Assembly: GCA_964368815.1 (NCBI GenBank)
Contig: CAYJDA010000037.1
Coordinates: 1 to 20,827, forward strand
Direction of reading: 5' to 3'
Length of the DNA: 20,827 nt
DNA from: CAYJBH01 sp964368815
GTDB taxonomy: Bacteria; Bacillota; Clostridia; Oscillospirales; Ruminococcaceae
A program made the position numbers and the translations under genes. Below the pieces are notes generated by a model, which was not told the origin of the DNA, ran no database searches, and saw only the letters and a list, made by a program, of their open reading frames with translations. Below, in pieces: positions 14,725 to 20,827 of this stretch (its first letter is position 1; every line of letters starts with the position of its first letter).

Positions 14725-15657
14725 ATGAATTTTAAATATGAAAAAAAAGGACAGAATAAAAAAACAAACGGCTTTAAAACGCTGATAAGTAAGCTTAAAA
14801 CGAGGATAACACACAACAAAAAAAACATTATTATGATATCGGCAATTTCGGCGTCGTTGGTTACACTTGCCGTTATAGGAATACTTATAGCCACATCAAC
14901 CCCAAATTCGGGAAACGAAAACAATTCTCATTCGTTTACAAACGAAACAATAACATCCCAGACTAACGACACGGAGCAAGCGCCGACACCAACCCTCGAT
15001 GATAAGCTGACACAATATGAACAGGCACAGGAAAACAATCCCGACACGGTAGCCTGGCTAAACGTTGGCGGCACTACCATTAATGCGGCGGTTATGCAGA
15101 CGGACAATAATGATTATTATCTCCGAAGAGATGAAAACAGGCAGGAAAATATCTGGGGATGCTATTTTGCCGACTACTATGCAAGCCTACACCCCACCGA
15201 GGCTTTCATTCAAAATACCGTTATATACGGCCATACCGATACCGACGAAAATCCTGACGGCGAAAAATTTTCGGCATTGTTCAACTATAACGACATAGAC
15301 TTTTTAAAAGAAAATCCCTACATATATTTAACGGTATACCAAAGCGACTATATTTTTGAGATTTTTGCCGTATACTATGCGGATATAAGCTTTTACTATA
15401 TAGACCCAAACCCCTCAAGTCAAAACTTTGATGCCTTTATGCAGGAGGTTAACGATAAAAATGAGTATATTTTTTCTAACACGCAGGTAACCGAAGAGGA
15501 TAAGCTTATAACGCTATCCGGCTGTTCCTATCAATTTGATACAAACAATACAGGAAATCATCGTTATGTTATAATGGGTAAATTGGTTGATGCAGAGCGA
15601 GATGATATAAGTATCGAGCCAAACCCAACCCCGGTAAGACCAAATCCCGAGGTTTAA
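14725..15657 (+). CDS. srtB: Class B sortase
   Basis: This 310-residue membrane-anchored transpeptidase has a basic cytoplasmic N-terminus, one transmembrane helix (about 33-56), a Ser/Thr/Asn-rich stalk (57-100) and a class B sortase domain. The domain starts with DTVAWLNVGGTTINAAVMQ and the YYLRRDENRQEN segment and contains the catalytic His170 in VIYGH, Cys267 in TLSGC and Arg280 in NHRYVIMGKL. A further Pro-rich tail (299-310, PNPTPVRPNPEV) is unusual. Class B sortases cleave NPxTx-type motifs and attach proteins to peptidoglycan; a protein ending in NPQTGM is encoded 1.4 kb downstream. The start ATG lies 11 bases after a GGAG, a slightly long spacing. It sits 43 bases after glpK and upstream of two secreted multi-domain proteins, its likely substrates or partners. 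Confidence 0.92.
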   Translation: MNFKYEKKGQNKKTNGFKTLISKLKTRITHNKKNIIMISAISASLVTLAVIGILIATSTPNSGNENNSHSFTNETITSQTNDTEQAPTPTLDDKLTQYEQAQENNPDTVAWLNVGGTTINAAVMQTDNNDYYLRRDENRQENIWGCYFADYYASLHPTEAFIQNTVIYGHTDTDENPDGEKFSALFNYNDIDFLKENPYIYLTVYQSDYIFEIFAVYYADISFYYIDPNPSSQNFDAFMQEVNDKNEYIFSNTQVTEEDKLITLSGCSYQFDTNNTGNHRYVIMGKLVDAERDDISIEPNPTPVRPNPEV

Positions 15658-15712
15658 TTTCCTATAATAATGGAAATGCGTTATTAGAAAACGAAAAAAA
15701 TTAAAAAAACTA

Positions 15713-15741
15713 TTGCAATATACCATAAAATGTAATATAAT
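15713..15741 (+). promoter_or_regulatory. Promoter of the dockerin-protein / large surface-protein operon
   Basis: TTGCAA (15713-15718), a 17-bp spacer and a perfect TATAAT (15736-15741) predict a start near 15748, about 55 bases before the GTG at 15804. Confidence 0.75.
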
Positions 15742-15803
15742 TAATAAGAATATTGAGATATTGTGTGTTTTTTAGGTTGTTTAATTTTATGAAGGGAGAA
15801 TGT

Positions 15804-17051
15804 GTGAAAATAAAAAAGGCAGTATTGCTTTTTATTTTTATGGTTTTATTTTGTTCAATAACGTCTTTTAATGTTATGGCTGCAACGGTCGACGATGCCG
15901 GGGTTAAGATGATAATGGTAAGCGCCGAAGACGGAATCATGACCATGAAGGTTCAGATGAAACTTCCGGCAGACTCGGGAGGAGTTACCAGCTTCGCAAA
16001 TATAATCAGTTACGATAATACACAGCTTACATTAGTTGATTATGCAACTGCAACAACGGAATACACAACAGACGAGAACACGGCCACGAATACATATACT
16101 TCCCCAATTATTAATGTAAGCCTTACCGATACAAATAATACCCCCTACGGAGTATTTGATGCCACAATATCAACGGTAGACACAAGGTCAACCTTAAAAA
16201 CGACCTTAATGACCCAGATAACAGGCGCCACGGTTGCAGATCCCAATACCTCGCAGAATACAACCGCCTGGCAGGATGTTTATTACTTTAAATTTAAGAT
16301 TGCAGGAACAGGCGACCCAAAAACCGAACTTGATCAAAATTCATTAAGGTTCTTTGATGCAACAGCCGATTCGGCAAACCTTGCAGCAGCCGACCTAAAC
16401 TGGACAACCTTCTTCGATGCATTATCGGACGGTACACAGTACGTAAACGGATACACCGGCTCGGATGCAGACCCGCCGACAGAATCAAACACTATGGGAG
16501 AGGTAGTTCTTTACTATAGAAATGAGAGTACAACCGCAGTAACAATATCCGGAAAAATCTCGAGTTATAACCCAAAAAATGAAATCACGGTTAATTTAAT
16601 GCAAGACGCAAACGCAACACCGATAAAGAGCATTACGATACCGGCCGCCGACACCGGCTCGGGAGTGATAGAAAATGATTTTGCAATTACCGAAGTAGAA
16701 CCGGGAACATACAACCTGGTGATTGAAAAAGATGGACATGTTGATTTTACAATTACCGGCATAGAGGTTCTTGGTACAGCGATAGACTTAACAACAAACA
16801 CTAACAGTAATATCTCTGATATGACAATGATAGTGGGGGATGTTAATGGAAGTAATAGTGTTAACTCAGCCGATGTTTCTATTATAAGAAAGATAAGCAA
16901 CTATAATAAAAATACAAGTGCTGCGGGTGTAGAAGTTATAACAGATATAGACGGTGGCGGAAGTATTAACAGTGCAGATGTGAGCATTGTTAGAGCAATT
17001 GCTAATTACAATAAGCAAGATTCGAACACAACATTTAATTATGATGAGTAA
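15804..17051 (+). CDS. Secreted protein with cohesin-like N-terminal domain and C-terminal type I dockerin
   Basis: The GTG at 15804 lies five bases after AAGGGAG and gives a 415-residue protein with a clean signal peptide (KIKKAV, hydrophobic 7-19, cleavage after NVMA at about 26). ATG 15789 is less likely. Residues about 30-195 form a beta-rich cohesin-like domain (FANIISYDNTQLTLVDY, then YYFKFKI and SLRFFDATADSA). Residues 246-325 look like a CnaB/carboxypeptidase-regulatory beta-sandwich (EVEPGTYNLVIEKDGH). Residues 343-405 are a type I dockerin with two near-identical calcium loops. In the first, D346, N348, S350 and D357 are the ligands; in the second, D381, D383 and D392. Both are followed by SADVSI and an NYNK helix end. 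Dockerins plug into cohesin domains of scaffold or surface proteins. No anchor motif or enzyme domain is present. The large surface-protein gene starts 28 bases downstream. Confidence 0.85.
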   Translation: MKIKKAVLLFIFMVLFCSITSFNVMAATVDDAGVKMIMVSAEDGIMTMKVQMKLPADSGGVTSFANIISYDNTQLTLVDYATATTEYTTDENTATNTYTSPIINVSLTDTNNTPYGVFDATISTVDTRSTLKTTLMTQITGATVADPNTSQNTTAWQDVYYFKFKIAGTGDPKTELDQNSLRFFDATADSANLAAADLNWTTFFDALSDGTQYVNGYTGSDADPPTESNTMGEVVLYYRNESTTAVTISGKISSYNPKNEITVNLMQDANATPIKSITIPAADTGSGVIENDFAITEVEPGTYNLVIEKDGHVDFTITGIEVLGTAIDLTTNTNSNISDMTMIVGDVNGSNSVNSADVSIIRKISNYNKNTSAAGVEVITDIDGGGSINSADVSIVRAIANYNKQDSNTTFNYDE

Positions 17052-17079
17052 ATATGAAAACAAAAAAGGAGAGTGTTTA

Positions 17080-20000
17080 ATGATAGTAAATGCTAAATTT
17101 ATCCGAGTAATGCTTATTGCTCTAACTGCTTTTGTGATGTTATCACTGTTTAATGCATCTGTATTTGCAGCACCTGATGCAAGTACTTTTGATGTACAGA
17201 TAGAGCTACATCAAGATAGCAGTAAACAATATAATAACATGAATGTAATGAGAGTTGACATTTTAGTAAAAGGCAACGAAGTAACTGGAATAACAAATGT
17301 GGTATTACATTATGATGATGCTCAAGTTGTTCCAATAAACAAAGATGCAGTCGCTTTCACTCTGGAAAATATGGCTGAAGGAAATGGTGCAGCAGAGAAT
17401 TTTTATGAGTATGATTATGTTGACTATGTCGGCAAGTTTTATATGGATGCTACTAAAACTATAGTGTCGTTACAACCTGAGTATCCTAGTTCGACACTAA
17501 TAAATATAACTTCAAATACAAGAATTGCATCATATTATTTTGGAGTTAAAACAAGTTGGGAAACATTAACACCGGAAAGTGTACGGCTTGCTACTGTCGA
17601 TGAGGCTGTTAGTGTCAGTCAAGACTCAGTTGTTCAAGCATCTAACTCTGGAACTTCTCTTTACTGGGGTCATAAAGATGGAGGTGCTAACAACACCCTG
17701 TTAGCAACACCTACAATCACCCCGGTAGGTTTCACCTTTGCCATCCCGGCCTATGATGATAATGCCAATAACGTACTTATTCCTGTCGCTGCAAAATCCT
17801 ATAATACAACTATTACGGTTTATGCGGGAACTCTTACCGGTGGGGTGGAAACCATTGAATACGCAAGAGCTCCTACTAACGCTCTTCCTACTTCCGGTTG
17901 GCAGGATAGTGAAGTCTTTTATAATGTTCCTGTTGGAGATCACTATTTCTTTGCAAGGGTAAAGGCTCGTGATGGTGTTCACTCGGGCGGAACAGCAAAG
18001 GTAACAGATTCAGCAACAACAATCTATGCTGCCCCAACCCTGACATACTCTAATATCCCCACAAGTCCGAGTGTAGGTGATAGCTTTAGTATACAGCCTA
18101 CTGTAACCGGAGGTGCTCCGGCAGCAGATCCGGCATTTGCTATAACATCAGATGAAGCGACTAAGACTAAATTATCAAATTTAGGATTATCCTTAAATGA
18201 AACTACCGGTTATATCACCGGTATGGCAACTGCTAAAAATGACACTGCCTTTAATGTTGAGGTAACCTATACCGATAACGATACACCTGCGAGACCGGCA
18301 GTGCAAACGGTTACCATTCCGGTAATTTCGGGAGCAACTACACCCATAACCTTTAAATATCGTGACGATGACGGAACAACAGAACTTGGAAGTTTACCTT
18401 CGTTAGTTTATGGCGACATATTCTATGTTGAAGCAGAACCGAGAGATGGTGATTCCGGAACCCCGACATACGGATGGTCGGCCTCTGACGGTGCTATTCT
18501 CGAATTTGCAAATGACGACATGGCTCCGATTGAAGCTAATGTTAAAAAAGTTACAGTAATAAAACCAACTACTACTCCGATAACAATTTCCTGCACCTTC
18601 TCAAGTGCTTCACACAACGGAACAGGTAATATCACCGGATTAACCTTCGGCCAAAAGCTGCTCGGCTTAACCGTAACTGCAGCTGATAGATATTATGTTG
18701 AGAATAGTACCGAAGCAACGGTAAATACTGCTGTTATTACCGGTCAGGTAACCGGCGATGGCGCTGATGCTATTTCACTAAGAGCAACCTACGGAACAGG
18801 AACTTTCGATAACCAATTCGCCGGTTTAGACAAAACTGTAACCTTTCAATCCTCTGCCTTTACCCTAGACGGAAGCAAGAAAGATTATTACAAACTTCCG
18901 ACAAGTGTAACAGCGAATGCAGATATAAATTCTGCAGCTCAAACGCTCACCACTACTCATGATTCTGCTGAAGAAGCATACACCATCTTAAAAGATGGTG
19001 GCAGCGTTAACCTCGCCACCTTAGTTGAAGGAGATTATAATCCGATTCTGTCGGGAACTGTAGAAACAAATCCCGCAAACGGAACAGTTACAGTGAATGC
19101 TGCTACAGGAGTTCTTACCACTGCCGGTGGCGAAGCGGGTGATACCTTTGTGGTGAATGTAACTTCGCCTGGATATGATAAAAATCCTATTGGTGTTTTT
19201 GAGTATTCTTCTTCTAACGCTATTCAAGTGTACTTTAAAATGGTGGACAAGGCAACCAATACTACCGATATGACGGTTTCTATGCCTGCTGTAACCTTTG
19301 GTGATACCTTAGCCCCAACGGCTACCAGCCCAACAGTTCCTGCCGGAGAAACTCTTTCGGACGCTTCCTTTACATATCTAAATGCTGCTGATAGAACTGC
19401 GGTGGGAGGTAGTGGAATACCGGTTAATGCCGGCGATTATATTGTTGTTGCAAAAAGAGAAACAGCCACAACTATTTACACAGCTGAGGCTAACTTCACC
19501 ATCGCTCCTAAAAATATTTCCTCCGCAACAATTAACCTTACAGACCATGGCTTTATATACGATGGTACTGAAAAAACACAGCAGATTACCTCGGTGGTGG
19601 TCGGTGGTAATGCATTAGCACTAATCGCCGACTATACCATTAACACCGGTACCGATAAGGGTACCGATGCCGATACCTATACCTTAACTATTTCCGGAAC
19701 CGGTAACTATACCGGAACTAAAACGGCTAATTTTACAATTGCACAAGCAACAATTAGTATTACCGGTGCAACAGGAGTTACCAAAATATTTGATGGAACT
19801 AATAAGGTAACCAAAGGCGTAATTTCCTTCAGCACACCGGCTGCCGGATATACAATTTTAGCATCTGATTATACCGTTTCGGGCACATACGACACTATTG
19901 ATGTTGGCTCAACTAAAGATGCTACCGTAACCGTAACCTTAACCGGAGCTACTGCAAAGAAAAACTACAAATTGCAAAGTTCTTCATATAATGTTAGTAG

Positions 20001-20742
20001 AACGGCCGAAATTAGTGAGCTGACAATTGTAGATAAGGCAATAACTATACCGATTCTTTGGAACAATACCGATGAGCAAACCATAAACTTTGAAAGCTAC
20101 ATACCCTCTAACGCCGGTCCAAGTAGCATTTTTCTTGACCCGACAAACCCGAACGGCATAGTGGTTGATGATTCAACTCATTCTATTCTCAATCCCGATC
20201 CGGCTGAAACAGTAATAGATATAGCCGCAAAAACGATTAAGTTTAGCCTCCTAAAGGGTCTTGATAAGATTACCGATAAGGGCGATACCGTAACCTTTAC
20301 CGCAACGATAGATTCCCTAAACTACGCTAATTTTGATATCGTTGTAACCTATGAAATAACCGATTATATCGCACCTCCGGTTGTTCCGGGAACATCTACC
20401 ACCACACCTTCAACTTCTGTAAGCACGTCGAACATGTCATATCCTGCCGCTGAGGTTTCGGGTGGCGCAATTATCACCATTGCAAGAGGTTCTAGCCCAA
20501 CATTTACCTTCCATGAAATGACGGCAGAAAATCTTGCGGGACTTTGGATTGACGGCATGGCTGTAGACATGAACGCTGTAGCCGATATATCCTATGGTAG
20601 TGTTATTGTAAAGCTTAAATCAAGCTTTACCAATACACTTGCTAACGGAGAACATACTATCCATGTAGTAGGAAAAGACGGATCCTTCGGATTTGCAAAG
20701 TTCTATGTAGGCGGACATACCAACCCACAAACAGGCATGTAA
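17080..20742 (+). CDS. Large secreted multi-domain surface protein ending in NPQTGM
   Basis: This 1220-residue protein starts at the ATG after AAAGGAG (17065-17071) and has a signal peptide ending near SVFA (30). Its first domain (about 33-205) resembles the cohesin-like domain of the preceding gene (ITNVVLHYDDAQVVPI, SYYFGVK, PESVRLATVDEAVS). It is followed by a series of beta-rich modules: an Ig-like putative domain near 317-430 (GLSLNETTGYITGMATAKN) and two MBG/YDG-type repeats near 805-985 (FTIAPKNISSA, FIYDGTEKTQQI, GTGNYTGTKTANFTIAQA, KIFDGTNKVTKG). A Thr/Ser/Pro linker spans about 1100-1120. The last domain (1121-1214) resembles ones that usually precede wall anchors. The protein ends with NPQTGM (1215-1220) and no hydrophobic helix or basic tail. 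It is likely an adhesin or scaffold and a candidate substrate of the upstream class B sortase. No catalytic domain was recognised. Confidence 0.8.
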   Translation: MIVNAKFIRVMLIALTAFVMLSLFNASVFAAPDASTFDVQIELHQDSSKQYNNMNVMRVDILVKGNEVTGITNVVLHYDDAQVVPINKDAVAFTLENMAEGNGAAENFYEYDYVDYVGKFYMDATKTIVSLQPEYPSSTLINITSNTRIASYYFGVKTSWETLTPESVRLATVDEAVSVSQDSVVQASNSGTSLYWGHKDGGANNTLLATPTITPVGFTFAIPAYDDNANNVLIPVAAKSYNTTITVYAGTLTGGVETIEYARAPTNALPTSGWQDSEVFYNVPVGDHYFFARVKARDGVHSGGTAKVTDSATTIYAAPTLTYSNIPTSPSVGDSFSIQPTVTGGAPAADPAFAITSDEATKTKLSNLGLSLNETTGYITGMATAKNDTAFNVEVTYTDNDTPARPAVQTVTIPVISGATTPITFKYRDDDGTTELGSLPSLVYGDIFYVEAEPRDGDSGTPTYGWSASDGAILEFANDDMAPIEANVKKVTVIKPTTTPITISCTFSSASHNGTGNITGLTFGQKLLGLTVTAADRYYVENSTEATVNTAVITGQVTGDGADAISLRATYGTGTFDNQFAGLDKTVTFQSSAFTLDGSKKDYYKLPTSVTANADINSAAQTLTTTHDSAEEAYTILKDGGSVNLATLVEGDYNPILSGTVETNPANGTVTVNAATGVLTTAGGEAGDTFVVNVTSPGYDKNPIGVFEYSSSNAIQVYFKMVDKATNTTDMTVSMPAVTFGDTLAPTATSPTVPAGETLSDASFTYLNAADRTAVGGSGIPVNAGDYIVVAKRETATTIYTAEANFTIAPKNISSATINLTDHGFIYDGTEKTQQITSVVVGGNALALIADYTINTGTDKGTDADTYTLTISGTGNYTGTKTANFTIAQATISITGATGVTKIFDGTNKVTKGVISFSTPAAGYTILASDYTVSGTYDTIDVGSTKDATVTVTLTGATAKKNYKLQSSSYNVSRTAEISELTIVDKAITIPILWNNTDEQTINFESYIPSNAGPSSIFLDPTNPNGIVVDDSTHSILNPDPAETVIDIAAKTIKFSLLKGLDKITDKGDTVTFTATIDSLNYANFDIVVTYEITDYIAPPVVPGTSTTTPSTSVSTSNMSYPAAEVSGGAIITIARGSSPTFTFHEMTAENLAGLWIDGMAVDMNAVADISYGSVIVKLKSSFTNTLANGEHTIHVVGKDGSFGFAKFYVGGHTNPQTGM

Positions 20743-20749
20743 AAATAAT

Positions 20750-20823
20750 CTCCACCTGCGGTGGAGCTATTAGAAATATTATTTGACTCGATTACCTCGT
20801 CATTTTGCACCTGTGGTGCAAAA
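20750..20823. repeat. Pair of short palindromes with a common CACCTGYGGTG core
   Basis: CTCCACC-TGC-GGTGGAG (20750-20766) and TTTTGCACC-TGT-GGTGCAAAA (20803-20823) are perfect hairpins that share the same centre and are 36 bases apart. The first could help terminate the surface-protein transcript but lacks a T-run. The pair looks like part of a dispersed palindromic element that continues past the window edge. Confidence 0.5.
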
Positions 20824-20827
20824 ACAT

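Noticed and set aside
15660..15700. Rho-independent terminator after the sortase gene
   Set aside because: TAATAA/TTATTA repeats can pair weakly, but the stem is AT-only and is followed by A residues on this strand, not T.
17080..20742. Enzyme domain or cellulosomal scaffold with several cohesins in the large surface protein
   Set aside because: Only one cohesin-like domain is visible. The rest consists of Ig/MBG-like and unassigned beta-rich modules without catalytic motifs.
20731..20827. Frameshift hiding a normal wall anchor after NPQTG
   Set aside because: The other two frames of the remaining sequence give no hydrophobic run and soon meet stop codons (for example VKIISTCGGAIRNII then stop), so a simple frameshift does not restore an anchor within this window.
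1..20827. CRISPR array, tRNA/rRNA genes, insertion sequence or prophage genes
   Set aside because: No regularly spaced repeats, no tRNA-like cloverleaf with conserved TTCGA-type loop, and no transposase or phage protein motifs were found on either strand.

Overview
The window looks like chromosomal DNA of a low-GC Gram-positive anaerobe of class Clostridia, most likely an Oscillospirales/Ruminococcaceae relative. The reasons are AT-rich intergenic regions with clean TTGACA/TATAAT promoters and U-tailed hairpin terminators, strong GGAGG-type ribosome binding sites, a THF riboswitch in front of folT-folC, an Lrp/AsnC regulator paired with an aminotransferase, a DUF815 ATPase, a class B sortase and dockerin-type surface proteins. 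No rRNA, tRNA, CRISPR array, phage gene or transposase gene was found, and no gene-free stretch exceeds 300 bases.

Layout. 1-763: 3' end of a biotin-dependent carboxyltransferase (OadA/PycB type) and its terminator. 786-1076: a small two-helix membrane protein of unknown role. 1073-3109: promoter, THF riboswitch with terminator and competing antiterminator, then folT (folate S-component) and folC. 3130-4837 (minus): an Lrp-family regulator and a class I/II aminotransferase, translationally coupled, from a near-consensus promoter. 4910-7080: an EF-G-like GTPase paralogue and terminator. 7117-8922: a membrane chemoreceptor with a short structured leader. 9021-10692: a compact operon of a short-chain dehydrogenase and two cysteine-rich putative metal-binding proteins. 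10679-13092 (minus): a DUF815 ATPase and ilvC. 13126-14681: glpK, divergent from ilvC.

14725-20742 is the most distinctive part, a surface-protein locus. It holds a class B sortase, a secreted protein with a cohesin-like N-terminal domain and a C-terminal type I dockerin, and a 1220-residue secreted multi-domain protein. The N-terminal domain of the large protein resembles that of the dockerin protein. The large protein ends exactly at a sortase-type NPQTG motif plus one Met, with no hydrophobic anchor or basic tail. Two short palindromes with a shared core begin about ten bases after its stop codon. The large gene also changes base composition at the boundary between its first domain and the rest.

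The best candidates for something new are the sortase / cohesin-like / dockerin / tailless-NPQTG locus, the SDR-DUF6951-like-DUF2284 operon, and an acidic cofactor loop in the ketol-acid reductoisomerase. All functional calls come from reading motifs; no database search was run.
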